From positions 62,001-126,000 of the forward strand of contig NZ_JAERPO010000002.1 of assembly GCF_016734905.1 (NCBI RefSeq): 64,000 nt of DNA. Reading direction: 5' to 3'. The notes under the pieces were generated by a model. That model worked only from the letters and a program-made list of their open reading frames with translations. It was not told the DNA's origin and did not search any database. Below are positions 39,844 to 48,741 of the stretch, piece after piece (positions within the stretch are counted from its first letter, which is position 1; every line of letters starts with the position of its first letter). The position numbers and the translations under genes are program-made. This DNA comes from Sphingopyxis jiangsuensis. Its GTDB lineage: Bacteria; Pseudomonadota; Alphaproteobacteria; Sphingomonadales; Sphingomonadaceae.

Positions 39844-41010
39844 ATGACAGACGCGAACAGCGGCGGGGGAGCGCTGGAAGGAATCAAGGTCGTCGAAATG
39901 GGCCAGCTTATCGCAGGACCCTTTTGCGGCCAGCTCCTTGGCGACATGGGCGCCGAAGTCGTCAAGATCGAACCTCCCGAAACGGGCGACCAGATGCGCC
40001 ACTGGGGCCAAGGCGAGAAGCCGAGCTGGTGGCGCGTCATTGCCCGGAACAAATATTCGGTGGCGGTCGACCTGCGTTCGCCAGAGGGTCAGGCGCTCGC
40101 CCGCGACCTGATTGCCGAAGCCGACATATTGATCGAAAATTTCCGGCCGGGGACGCTCGAAAAATGGAATCTCGACCCGGCCGAACTCCGCCGGGCGAAC
40201 TCTGGCCTGATCGTCGTGCGCGTTTCGGGCTATGGCCAGACCGGCCCTTATTCGGCGCGCGCGGGCTTCGGCGGCATCGGCGAAGCGATGGGCGGCTGGC
40301 GCGGGATAGTCGGCTATCCCGACCTGCCCCCCGCACGGATGGGGGTGTCGATTGGCGATACGCTTGCAGCGACCTATGGATGCCTCGGCGCGCTTGCCGC
40401 ACTCCACCACCGTACCCAGACAGGCGAAGGCCAGATTATCGATTCGGCGCTTTACGAGGCCGTGTTGCAAGTGATGGAATCGACAGTCTCCGACTATTCA
40501 GTCAGCGGCGCCAAGCGCAAGCGGACCGGTTCGACGCTGCCGGGCATTGCGCCTTCGAACGTCTATCCCTGCCGCGACGGCGACTATCTGATCGGCGCGA
40601 ACCAGGACGGCGTGTTCGCGCGGCTCGCCGAAGCGATGGGGCGGCCCGGACTGGCGCACGACCCCCGTTATGCGACGCACCGCGCGCGCGGCGCGCATCA
40701 GGAGGAACTCGACGCGCTCATCGCCGACTGGACCCGCACGCTGACCATCGCCGAACTCGAGGCACGCCTGCTTGACGCAAGTGTCCCGGCGGGGCGGGTC
40801 TATGACGCGGAAGATATGCTGAACGATCCGCATTTCGCGGCGCGCGGAGCGCTTGTCACGGTCGACGACCCCGAACTGGGAGCGGTGACGATGCAAGGCG
40901 TGTTCCCGAAGCTGTCGGCTACACCCGGTAGTGTACGCCGCCCCGCGCCGCTCGCGGTCGGGCAGGATACGGGCGAGATTCTGAGGCGATGGCTGGGCCG
41001 GGAGGAATAG
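39844..41010 (+). CDS. CaiB/BaiF-type (family III) CoA-transferase
   Basis: A 388-residue family III CoA-transferase that moves CoA between carboxylic acids without a covalent aspartyl-CoA ping-pong of the family I type. Visible are GIKVVEMGQLIAGPFCGQLL, LGDMGAEVVKIEPPETGD, and SLLPGIAPSNV-like central motifs. The usual active-site aspartate of formyl-CoA transferases, in a Tyr-Asp pair, reads Phe-Gly here (ARAGFGGIGEAMGG). The ATG at 39844 is preceded by AAAGGAA. It is divergent from the lyase operon and probably cotranscribed with the next GST. The substrate pair is not predictable. Confidence 0.88.
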   Translation: MTDANSGGGALEGIKVVEMGQLIAGPFCGQLLGDMGAEVVKIEPPETGDQMRHWGQGEKPSWWRVIARNKYSVAVDLRSPEGQALARDLIAEADILIENFRPGTLEKWNLDPAELRRANSGLIVVRVSGYGQTGPYSARAGFGGIGEAMGGWRGIVGYPDLPPARMGVSIGDTLAATYGCLGALAALHHRTQTGEGQIIDSALYEAVLQVMESTVSDYSVSGAKRKRTGSTLPGIAPSNVYPCRDGDYLIGANQDGVFARLAEAMGRPGLAHDPRYATHRARGAHQEELDALIADWTRTLTIAELEARLLDASVPAGRVYDAEDMLNDPHFAARGALVTVDDPELGAVTMQGVFPKLSATPGSVRRPAPLAVGQDTGEILRRWLGREE

Positions 41011-41014
41011 CGCA

Positions 41015-41719
41015 ATGATCACCCTTTATGGCGGGCCGACGCCCAATGCGCGCAAAATCGCGATTGCCCTGCTCGAAATGGATCTCGAATGGCAGCTTGA
41101 ACCGGTCGACATCCTCGCGGGCGATCAACTGACCCCCGCGTTCCTCGCGCTCAATCCGAACAACAAGACCCCGGTCATTGTCGACGACGACGGTCCGGCA
41201 GGTCCGGGTTTCGTCTTGTGGGAAACCGGCGCAATCCTGCTTTACCTCGCCGAAAAGACGGGGCGCTTCCTCCCCGCCGATCCGGTGAAGCGCGCGCTAT
41301 GCTGGCAATGGCTGATGTTCCAGCTGTCGGGTATCGGCCCGATGTTCGGACAGGCTGCACATTTCACCCATTATGCAAAGGACCGCCACGATTATGCGAT
41401 CGATCGCTATACACGCGAGGTCGACCGGCTGATGATGGTTCTCGACAAAAGGCTCGGTGAGACCGAGTGGCTTGCCGGCGACGAATATAGCATCGCCGAT
41501 ATGGCGACCCTGCCCTATCTGCGCCGCCAGTTGATTGATAATGGCGCGCGATTTCCCAATGTTGCGCGCTGGGGCGCCGCGATGTTCGAGCGCCCCGCGG
41601 TCGCCGAAGGCATGACGGTCGGCGTCGCGCGCGCCGAAACGATCGAAGGCGGACTGACAGGCTTCACCGACGAGCATCGCGCGATCCTGTGGGGCGACCG
41701 CCAACACGCCCCGCGCTGA
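41015..41719 (+). CDS. Glutathione S-transferase family protein
   Basis: A 234-residue GST. The N-terminal domain opens MITLYGGPTPNARKIAIAL, followed by NPNNKTPVIVDDDG and WETGAILLYLAEK. It resembles the Nu-class/YghU-like GSTs, which use a Thr/Asn near the glutathione thiol, rather than Cys. The ribosome site GGAGGA overlaps the end of the upstream CoA-transferase gene, so translation may be coupled. One of four GSTs in this catabolic region. Confidence 0.9.
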   Translation: MITLYGGPTPNARKIAIALLEMDLEWQLEPVDILAGDQLTPAFLALNPNNKTPVIVDDDGPAGPGFVLWETGAILLYLAEKTGRFLPADPVKRALCWQWLMFQLSGIGPMFGQAAHFTHYAKDRHDYAIDRYTREVDRLMMVLDKRLGETEWLAGDEYSIADMATLPYLRRQLIDNGARFPNVARWGAAMFERPAVAEGMTVGVARAETIEGGLTGFTDEHRAILWGDRQHAPR

Positions 41720-41750
41720 GGCTGCTCGCGCTACCCCCCAGGACTATGCC

Positions 41751-42476
41751 CTAGTCGCGCGTAACAGCGGCGTGATTGGCCGGGCCGAACATGTTCGACC
41801 ATTCCTCGTCATCGAGTTTCTGGTGGCGCCCGACATATTTCGCGGGCGCGGCCAGATCGGCACGTTCCATTGCACGCTTCACAGCGGGGCGCTCGGCGAT
41901 CCGGTCGAACCACGCCTTCATTGCCGGCCATTTGTCGAGCTCTATGCCCATGACGAACGCCGACGCCCGGCCGGGCCAGATCGCCATGTCGGCGATCGTA
42001 TAGTCCTCGCCCGCGACATAGGTCGATTTTTCGAGGCGGCGTTCGAGCACCGTTAGAAGCCGGTCGAGTTCGCGCGTGTATCGTTCGACCGCATAGTCCT
42101 GCCCCGGCGGAGCGTAGCGGAGGAAATGGCTCGCCTGCCCGCCCATCGGACCGAGCCCCGCGACCTGCCAGGTCAGCCACGACAATGTCGCAGCACGCGC
42201 CGCGCCGCTCGGCGGCAGGAAACGGCCATTCTTCTCGGCCAGATATTGCAGGATCGCGCCCGATTCAAAGACGGTCACGGGCTCGCCACCTTCGGCAGGC
42301 GCCCGATCGACGATCGCGGGAAGCTTGTGATTGGGGTTGATACGCCCGAACACGCTCGTCAGCTGGTCGCCCCGGAAAATATCATAGGCGATAACGCGAT
42401 ATGGCGCGCCTATCTCTTCGAGCATGATGGCAATCTTTTGCCCGTTGGGGGTCGCCGAATAATGAAGGTCGATCAT
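41751..42476 (-). CDS. Glutathione S-transferase family protein
   Basis: A 241-residue GST of the same Nu-like type, opening LHYSATPNGQKIAIMLEE. NPNHKLPAIVDR and FESGAILQYLAEKNGRFLPP follow. The C-terminal domain has AGEDYTIADMAIWP. It overlaps the DUF3237 gene by one base (TGATG), so translation is coupled. The start ATG at 42476 is the natural choice; a longer frame upstream reads out-of-family sequence. Confidence 0.9.
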   Translation of the reverse strand: MIDLHYSATPNGQKIAIMLEEIGAPYRVIAYDIFRGDQLTSVFGRINPNHKLPAIVDRAPAEGGEPVTVFESGAILQYLAEKNGRFLPPSGAARAATLSWLTWQVAGLGPMGGQASHFLRYAPPGQDYAVERYTRELDRLLTVLERRLEKSTYVAGEDYTIADMAIWPGRASAFVMGIELDKWPAMKAWFDRIAERPAVKRAMERADLAAPAKYVGRHQKLDDEEWSNMFGPANHAAVTRD

Positions 42477-42982
42477 CACAGCACCTCGTGGATCACATGG
42501 CGGGCGCCAAAATCGGTTCTCTCGCCGACGCCGACGGCGAGAATCGCGTTGAGCCAACCGAGCTCTGTGCTCGCCGTTTCGAACACGGGCGCGATTCGCA
42601 GATAATATCGCGACGATTCGACCGGCGCTGCGTCGGGGTCTGCGAAGGCCGCGCGCACATCGGGAGGAACGACGCTGCGTCCCGAATAGCTCACGAAGAT
42701 GCGGTCGCCATTGTCGGCCTGCCACACGGATCGCGCGTCGAAAGTCCCGACCGCCTCGTCCCCGGCTAGCTGTCCGCTGCGCGACCAGTTACCGCCACCA
42801 GGTAACACCAAGCCGTTGATACGCAGTCCGAAAAAGCGGCCGCCCGTGACATAGCCCATCCGCTGCACACCGAATGGCGATGCCCCGATGTCAATGATGC
42901 CGCCTTCGACCTCGAACTCCACGGTACACAAATGGCGCGTGCGAAGCGGCGCGAGCGCGTTGGCGTCGTCGAGAGTGTCCAT
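42476..42982 (-). CDS. DUF3237 family protein
   Basis: A 168-residue protein of the DUF3237 group, seen often in catabolic gene clusters of sphingomonads and actinobacteria; its biochemical function is unknown. It has a beta-barrel-like pattern with VEFEVEGGIIDIGASPFG, VTGGRFFGLRINGLVLPGGG and SSRYYLRIAPVFE. The ATG at 42982 has AGGAGG. It heads a two-gene operon with the following GST, divergent from the TonB receptor across two palindromic sites. Confidence 0.85.
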   Translation of the reverse strand: MDTLDDANALAPLRTRHLCTVEFEVEGGIIDIGASPFGVQRMGYVTGGRFFGLRINGLVLPGGGNWSRSGQLAGDEAVGTFDARSVWQADNGDRIFVSYSGRSVVPPDVRAAFADPDAAPVESSRYYLRIAPVFETASTELGWLNAILAVGVGERTDFGARHVIHEVL

Positions 42983-43024
42983 CTTGCAAATCCTCCTGTC
43001 CAGCTATGGACAAGTATAAAACAA

Positions 43025-43036
43025 TTAGTATACTAA
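43025..43036. promoter_or_regulatory. MarR-type operator copy 2 (perfect palindrome)
   Basis: TTAGTATACTAA, a perfect 12-base palindrome. It lies in the divergent promoter of DUF3237 and the TonB receptor, next to a second, different palindrome at 43039. The TATACT inside resembles a -10 element in both directions. Confidence 0.7.
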
Positions 43037-43038
43037 GG

Positions 43039-43053
43039 GTCAATCAAATTGAC
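43039..43053. promoter_or_regulatory. GTCAAT-CAA-ATTGAC operator
   Basis: A 15-base palindrome with perfect 6-base arms, GTCAAT and ATTGAC. A nearly identical site stands at 51601-51615. It is directly next to the MarR-type site. The regulator is unknown. Confidence 0.6.
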
Positions 43054-43113
43054 GGATGGGAGGCGGCGTGCCGCACCCATACCGTCAGCAAATTTACACA
43101 AGGGAGGGTGTCG

Positions 43114-45342
43114 ATGCGCGCATTGGATCAGGTCCTGCTTTCGGGCGTTGCCGGGGCAGCAATTATTTTCGGGGCAGTACCGGCGATGGCGCAAACCGCG
43201 CCCGCCGAGGCCCGTTTGGACAATGAGATCATTGTTACTGCGCAAAAGCGCGAACAGGGCATTCAGGACGTCCCGATTTCGATGGAGGTTGTGAGCGGCC
43301 AGAGGCTACAGGACCTCGGCGTCAACGATTTCCAGGCGATGTCGTCCTATGTTCCCAACGTCGCCGTCCAAACGACCGCAGGCAACGACGTCATCTATAT
43401 CCGCGGCTTCGGCTCGCCGCCGTCGAATTTCTCGTTCGACCAAGCGGTCAGCCTGTACGTCGACGGTATCTACGCCGGGCGCAGTCGCCAGACGCAGGCG
43501 CCCTTCTTTGACATTGCGCGCGTCGAGGTGCTGCGCGGCCCGCAGGGTGCGCTGTTCGGAAAGAACACGGCGGCGGGCGCGATCAGCGTCGTTTCGGCGA
43601 CGCCGACGCGCGATTTCGAAGGTTCGCTCACCGGAAGCTATGATTTCGAATATGACGGCTTCGAACTGTCGGGCCATGTGTCGGGGCCGATTTCAGAGAC
43701 GCTGAGCGTCCGCCTCGCCGGCCGCGTCGTCGACAACAACGGCTATATCCGCAACCTTGCGACGGACAAAAAGAACCCGCAGACGAAGCAGCAACTCGTT
43801 CGCTTCACCGCGCTGTGGGAACCCAGCCCCGACTTCGATTTCACCGCGCGCGTCGAATATGGAAACCAGGACATCGAGGGCGGGATCACCGTGTCCGATT
43901 CGGCGACAGCCGTCCCCAATCTGCGCCAGACGCGCTTCCTCGAAGATTCGGCGCTTGGCGAAGAAGGCATCCGCGGCGAGACTCTCAACATTTCGGGCAC
44001 CGCCAACGTCCAGCTCGGCGACTATACGCTAACCTCGATCACCGGATACAGCTGGTTCGATTCGGCGATGATCAACGGGTTCGACCAGACGCTGCCAGGC
44101 GGCGGGGTGACGACCAATTCGGTGTACAACAGCTATCCTGAAAAGTTCGACCAATTCTCGCAGGAGATCCGGCTGCTTTCGCCGACCGGTCGCCCGCTTG
44201 AATTCATCGTCGGCGCCTATTTCGATAAGTCGGACTATCATCTCGACCAGTTCGGCGGCTTCAATATCGACAATAGCGCGCTGACCTATTTCGGGCTGCT
44301 CCACACCTTCTTCGACCAGAAGACCGAATCCTACTCGGTCTTTGGTCAGGCGACGTGGAATGCGACCGACGCGCTGCGTTTCATCGGCAGCCTGCGTTAT
44401 ACGCACACGAAGAAGGAAGCGACGTTCGACGGCGAGCGCATCTATGGCCCGTTCAACCTGCGTCCGATCACGCAGGCGCAGGGCAAGCGCAAGGAAAACA
44501 ACGTCGATCCGTCGATCACGCTCCAATATGACATCAACCCCGACGTCATGGTTTACGCCACCTATGGCCGCGGGTCGAAGTCGGGTGGCTTCGTGTCGAA
44601 CACCTATGGCACGACCGATGCGACCTTCCAGTACGAGCCCGAACGATCGCGCAATATCGAGGGCGGCATTCGTGCGACGCTCGGCGTGCTGACGGCCAAC
44701 GTCTCGGTTTACGATACGCGGTTCAAGAATCTGCAGGTGTCGGTCTATAACCCGACGATCTCGACCTATCAGACAGGCAATGCGGCGAGCGCGGCATCGA
44801 CGGGGATCGAGAGCACCTTCATTCTGCGACCGTCGCGCCATTTCGACGTGCAGGCATCGGCTGCTTACCAGGATATCCGTTACATCGATTATCCGGGCGC
44901 GGCCTGCCTTGCGACGCAGCCGATCTCCGCGTGCGATCCGGCCAATCCGGCGAGCATCGCGGCGAACAATATTGCCGGGGCGCCGCTGCCCTATGTGTCC
45001 GACTGGTCGGGAAGCTTGACGGCCCACGCATGGGTGCCGCTGTCGCCCTCGCTCGATCTCGACGTCACCGGGGTGGTGTCGGCGCGTTCGGGATATTTTA
45101 ATTCAGACAATCAGGACCCGAATTTCGGTTTCCAGCGCGGCTACGCCAAGGTCGATCTGCGCGTCCAATTGAGCGGGCCCGAGGACCGCTGGCACGTCGC
45201 GTTCGTCGGGCGCAACCTGACAAACAAGCTAACCGCAGGCAGCGCCTTCCGCCTGCCCTTCCCCATCACCGACGTGACGCGCTCGATCCATTATCTCGAG
45301 CCGGCGCGCAGCATTTCGGTCGAGGCGGGCGTCAAATTCTGA
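43114..45342 (+). CDS. TonB-dependent receptor, catabolic-cluster type
   Basis: A 742-residue outer-membrane TonB-dependent receptor. A signal peptide (MRALDQVLLSGVAGAAIIFG, then cleavage near AMAQ) is followed by the plug domain with NEIIVTAQKREQGIQDVPIS and VEVLRGPQGALFGKNTAAG. The barrel ends in SISVEAGVKF. The TAQKREQ and GKNTAAG forms are typical of the large sphingomonad family that imports hydrophobic or plant/aromatic-derived substrates. The start at 43114 has AGGGAGGG. It is the probable uptake protein of the cluster, under two palindromic operators. Confidence 0.92.
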   Translation: MRALDQVLLSGVAGAAIIFGAVPAMAQTAPAEARLDNEIIVTAQKREQGIQDVPISMEVVSGQRLQDLGVNDFQAMSSYVPNVAVQTTAGNDVIYIRGFGSPPSNFSFDQAVSLYVDGIYAGRSRQTQAPFFDIARVEVLRGPQGALFGKNTAAGAISVVSATPTRDFEGSLTGSYDFEYDGFELSGHVSGPISETLSVRLAGRVVDNNGYIRNLATDKKNPQTKQQLVRFTALWEPSPDFDFTARVEYGNQDIEGGITVSDSATAVPNLRQTRFLEDSALGEEGIRGETLNISGTANVQLGDYTLTSITGYSWFDSAMINGFDQTLPGGGVTTNSVYNSYPEKFDQFSQEIRLLSPTGRPLEFIVGAYFDKSDYHLDQFGGFNIDNSALTYFGLLHTFFDQKTESYSVFGQATWNATDALRFIGSLRYTHTKKEATFDGERIYGPFNLRPITQAQGKRKENNVDPSITLQYDINPDVMVYATYGRGSKSGGFVSNTYGTTDATFQYEPERSRNIEGGIRATLGVLTANVSVYDTRFKNLQVSVYNPTISTYQTGNAASAASTGIESTFILRPSRHFDVQASAAYQDIRYIDYPGAACLATQPISACDPANPASIAANNIAGAPLPYVSDWSGSLTAHAWVPLSPSLDLDVTGVVSARSGYFNSDNQDPNFGFQRGYAKVDLRVQLSGPEDRWHVAFVGRNLTNKLTAGSAFRLPFPITDVTRSIHYLEPARSISVEAGVKF

Positions 45343-45344
45343 CA

Positions 45345-45842
45345 ATGCCGGGGGGAGCGGCGGCCATCGCAGACCTGCTTGATCGGCAGTCCGCGGTGGC
45401 CGTCGCAATCGCTTATGCCTCGGCGCTCGACGCGCGCGAATGGACAGCGTTTCGCGCACTGTTCGGTGCAAACGTAACGATCGATTATAGCGCAATCGGC
45501 TCATTCAAGGCCGACGTATCATCCGACGAGTGGACTGCGCGATGCCGTCTGCTCGAAGCGTTCGGCGCGACCGCGCACCGCCTTTCGAACCTCCAGGCAT
45601 CGGTCGAGGGCAAACAGGCCGAGGTAGCCGCAATCGTCGACGCCGCCCATTTCATTCGCGACGGAGAGGACGAGCTTATGGGCAACCTCATCGGACGCTA
45701 CCGGTTCAGGCTGCAGCGCGGCGAGCGCTGGTCCATCGTCGGCGTGACGCTTTCGGTCGCGGGCTATCCGGCAGGCCGGGCGGCATTTGACCGCGTGTTC
45801 GCCCTCGCTCGCACCCGTTTCGCACAAGGGGCTTCAGCATGA
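45345..45842 (+). CDS. SnoaL/NTF2-like protein
   Basis: A 165-residue NTF2-fold protein (SnoaL-like). Such proteins include dehydratases, cyclases and ester or lactone-processing enzymes. The pattern VAIAYASALDAREWTAFRAL and LMGNLIGRYRFRL fits the family. It starts two bases after the TonB receptor stop and overlaps the following GST by four bases (ATGA), so it is translationally coupled to it. The catalytic residues cannot be assigned. Confidence 0.8.
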   Translation: MPGGAAAIADLLDRQSAVAVAIAYASALDAREWTAFRALFGANVTIDYSAIGSFKADVSSDEWTARCRLLEAFGATAHRLSNLQASVEGKQAEVAAIVDAAHFIRDGEDELMGNLIGRYRFRLQRGERWSIVGVTLSVAGYPAGRAAFDRVFALARTRFAQGASA

Positions 45843-46549
45843 TCGACGTCTATTTCACCCCCACACCGAACGGGCACAAAATATCGATCATGCTCGAGGA
45901 AACCGGGCTCGACCACCGGCTGATCAAGATGGACATGCTCGCGGGCGATCACCTGACTGCCGCCTATCGCCGGATCAATCCCAACGGCCGACTTCCCGCC
46001 ATCGTCGACCATGATCCCGTCGGCGGCGGCGCGCCGCTCCCAATATTCGAAAGCGGTGCCATCCTTCTCTATCTTGCGGAAAAGTCGGGCATGCTCCTCC
46101 CCGCCGATCCACGCCGCCGAAGCCAGGCGCAGCAATGGCTGATGTGGCAGATGGCAAGCTTTGGTCCGATGCAGGGACAGGCGCATCATTTCATTCGCTA
46201 TGCACCCGAAGGCCAGACCTATCCCGTCGAACGCTATCGCAACGAAACGCTCCGGCTGCTCCACGTTCTTAACGGGCGCCTGTCGGAAGCGGACTATCTG
46301 GCCGAGGAATATAGCATCGCCGACATCGCGACCTGGCCGTGGACGCGCGCGATACGCGCCATCGGCCTGACGCTCGACGATTATCCCGCAATCGCCGACT
46401 GGTTTGTTCGCGTCGGCGAGCGCCCGGCCGTCATCGCAGGGACCGACGTCAAGAACGCCGCCAACCTGTCGAGCGCTCGCCCCGTGCTGAGCGAGGAGCA
46501 ATGGTCAAACCTGTTCGGCAAGAATATGCTCGAAGCCCCAACGCGGTAA
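45839..46549 (+). CDS. Glutathione S-transferase family protein
   Basis: A 236-residue Nu-like GST, opening VYFTPTPNGHKISIMLEETG. NPNGRLPAIVDHDP and FESGAILLYLAEKSGMLLPA follow, then AEEYSIADIATWPW. It is close in type to the GSTs at 41015 and 41751. It is translationally coupled to the SnoaL-like gene. The repeated presence of such GSTs suggests glutathione-dependent steps in the pathway. Confidence 0.9.
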   Translation: MIDVYFTPTPNGHKISIMLEETGLDHRLIKMDMLAGDHLTAAYRRINPNGRLPAIVDHDPVGGGAPLPIFESGAILLYLAEKSGMLLPADPRRRSQAQQWLMWQMASFGPMQGQAHHFIRYAPEGQTYPVERYRNETLRLLHVLNGRLSEADYLAEEYSIADIATWPWTRAIRAIGLTLDDYPAIADWFVRVGERPAVIAGTDVKNAANLSSARPVLSEEQWSNLFGKNMLEAPTR

Positions 46550-46567
46550 CGCCGAGTGGCCGCACGG

Positions 46568-47338
46568 TCAGACGACCGTGTCGGCGTGCCCCCACTCATA
46601 ATCGATCGCGCCCTCGAGCCTGCGCACGGCCAGCCAGTCGCCCCCGGCCAGCCTGTCGTCGGCGATGAGCATCGCGACGCCCTCGGCTATATCTTCGGGC
46701 AGGCATGCCTCATTGTTGGCGAGCACGGTTTCCATCCATTCCGATTTTCCTCCTGCGCCGGTGGTGTCGAGGATGGGCGTGTCGACAAGCCCCGGCAGGA
46801 TGCCCATGACGCGGACGCCATGTTCTTCTTTCAGCGAGGCGCAGCAGCGCGTGAACATCATCGCCGCCGCCTTCGTCGTCGCATACATGGCGTCGTAAAA
46901 GCCCGTCCCGAGAGCGACCGTCGACACTGTATTGACGATAACGCCGCCGCCGCGCTGGCGCATCGCCTGCACCGCGAGCTGCGTCGCGACGACAAGCGCG
47001 GTGACGTTGACGTCGATGATCCATCGCAAGCGCGCGGCGTCGACGTCTGGAAATTGCGGAAGGCCCGACACGACCCCGGCATTATTGTGCAGGATGTCGA
47101 CGTCGCCATGGTCGCGGAACCAGGCTTCGACCGCAGCGATGTCCGACAGGTCGAGCCGGTGGACGCTTGCACGCGTGCCCTGCGCTTCGACCAGCGCCGC
47201 CGTCTCTGCCAGCCCGGCATCATTCACATCGACGAGCGCAATTTCCGCAGCGCCCCGCCGCGCCAGAATTTCGGCGGTCGCGCGACCAATACCGCTCGCC
47301 GCGCCCGTCACAATCGCTGTTTTTCCGCGAATCTCCAT
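46568..47338 (-). CDS. Short-chain dehydrogenase/reductase
   Basis: A 256-residue classical SDR with the TGAASGIGRATAEIL cofactor motif, the N-N-A-G motif, and the catalytic tyrosine-lysine pair in the Y-A-T-T-K segment. It is preceded by GGGAGGATGGC at the ATG (47338). Divergent from the MFS transporter, sharing a predicted MarR-type site. Substrate unknown. Confidence 0.9.
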   Translation of the reverse strand: MEIRGKTAIVTGAASGIGRATAEILARRGAAEIALVDVNDAGLAETAALVEAQGTRASVHRLDLSDIAAVEAWFRDHGDVDILHNNAGVVSGLPQFPDVDAARLRWIIDVNVTALVVATQLAVQAMRQRGGGVIVNTVSTVALGTGFYDAMYATTKAAAMMFTRCCASLKEEHGVRVMGILPGLVDTPILDTTGAGGKSEWMETVLANNEACLPEDIAEGVAMLIADDRLAGGDWLAVRRLEGAIDYEWGHADTVV

Positions 47339-47390
47339 GCCATCCTCCCTGCATTGGCCGGCACACTGTAAAGCACATTGACAGATAACC

Positions 47391-47406
47391 TTAAATATCT
47401 AAGTAT
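47391..47406. promoter_or_regulatory. MarR-type operator copy 3
   Basis: TTAAATATCTAAGTAT, a degenerate copy of the operator family. It lies between the divergent SDR and MFS genes. The CTAAGTAT half is the best-conserved part. Confidence 0.45.
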
Positions 47407-47433
47407 TTTTGAAGCGAGAGGACTCGCCGACCA

Positions 47434-48741
47434 ATGGGGAGAGCCATGACCGAGGCAACCGCCTTCGCGGCCACGAAAGGGGCGCAGATCTATGGGGGAA
47501 CCGCGCGGCGAAATTTTGCGCTGGGGATGCTCTTCGTCGTCGGCACGATCAATTTCGTCGATCGCCAGCTCCTGTCGGTGCTCGTCGAACCGATCCGCGC
47601 CGACATGCAATTCAGCGACACACAGTTCGGGTTGCTGACGGGCCTTGCCTTTGCGCTTTTCTATGCGGCGATGGGGGTGCCGGTCGCGATGATCGCCGAC
47701 CGCTGGAACCGGGTGAAGCTGATCGGTCTGTCGTGCATCGTGTGGAGCGCCTTCACAGCGGCGTGCGGACTGGCCTCCAACTTCTGGCAGCTCGCCCTGA
47801 TGCGCTTTGGCGTCGGCGCGGGCGAGGCGGGCGGAACCGCACCGTCGCTGTCGGTGATTGCCGACCTTTATCCCCCGGCCAAGCGCCCCTTCGCCATTGG
47901 CCTGTTCACCTGCAACGGCCCGTTCGGCGTATTCGTCGGCGCGGCGTTCGGCGCGTGGGCGGCGGCCAATATCGGTTGGCGCAACGCCTTTGTCGCAATC
48001 GGTATCGTCGGTATCCTCGTCGCGCCGCTTTTGATCTGGCTGGTACGCGAGCCGATGCGCGGGGCGATGGATGCGCAGAAACAGGCCGACGCCGCCCTCC
48101 CCTTCGGCCAGAGCCTTGCGATGTTCGTGCGCCGCCGCTCGCTCCGCATGGTGATGGTGGGAAGCGGCCTCGCCGCCTTTGTGAGCTATGGCATGCTCAA
48201 CTGGATCCCCGCTTTTCTGATGCGCACACAAAAGATGCCGCTCGAAGCGATGGCGAGCTGGTTCGCGCCCGCAGCCGGGATCACCTTCGGCGTCGGCATT
48301 CTCGGCGGCGGCTGGCTTGTCAGCCGCGCCGCAGAACGCTCGCCGCGCGCCTATGGGACGATCCCGGCGCTCGCGACCGCGGTGCTCGTCCCGACCTTCA
48401 TCGCGGCGCTGCTCGTCGACAGCTGGCAGCTGTCGCTGGCGCTGATGCTCGTTCCGATGGCGGCCTGCACCGCCTATGTCGCGCCCGCGCTTGCGCTCGT
48501 GCAGAACCTCACCCCGCCGCGCTCGCGCGCCACTGCGGCTGCGGTGCTGATGCTGATGTTCAACATCGTCGGCCTCGGCCTCGGGCCGCTCTTTGCCGGC
48601 ATGGTCAGCGACGCGCTGAAGCCGGAGCATGGCGATGCGAGCCTGCGCTGGGCGCTGATGGCGCTGATGCCTTTCGCGGTCGCGGCGGGCTTCGCCCAGT
48701 TCGCGATGACGCGCCACCTCGACAAGGATTTTGCCGAATGA
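47434..48741 (+). CDS. MFS transporter, spinster/aromatic-acid type
   Basis: A 435-residue major facilitator superfamily protein with 12 predicted membrane segments. FVDRQLLSVLVEPIRADM in helix 1 and the LLTGLAFALFYAAMGVP helix-2 region fit the spinster-like clade common in sphingomonad catabolic clusters. The loop motif ADRWNRVKL is present. The ATG at 47434 is listed; an in-frame ATG at 47446 is also possible. It overlaps the following SDR by four bases (ATGA). It probably moves the pathway substrate or a product across the inner membrane. Confidence 0.88.
   Translation: MGRAMTEATAFAATKGAQIYGGTARRNFALGMLFVVGTINFVDRQLLSVLVEPIRADMQFSDTQFGLLTGLAFALFYAAMGVPVAMIADRWNRVKLIGLSCIVWSAFTAACGLASNFWQLALMRFGVGAGEAGGTAPSLSVIADLYPPAKRPFAIGLFTCNGPFGVFVGAAFGAWAAANIGWRNAFVAIGIVGILVAPLLIWLVREPMRGAMDAQKQADAALPFGQSLAMFVRRRSLRMVMVGSGLAAFVSYGMLNWIPAFLMRTQKMPLEAMASWFAPAAGITFGVGILGGGWLVSRAAERSPRAYGTIPALATAVLVPTFIAALLVDSWQLSLALMLVPMAACTAYVAPALALVQNLTPPRSRATAAAVLMLMFNIVGLGLGPLFAGMVSDALKPEHGDASLRWALMALMPFAVAAGFAQFAMTRHLDKDFAE

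Noticed and set aside
47308..48717. A 469-codon minus-strand frame over the MFS gene
   Set aside because: Low-complexity Arg/Glu/His-rich sequence antisense to a clear 12-helix transporter.
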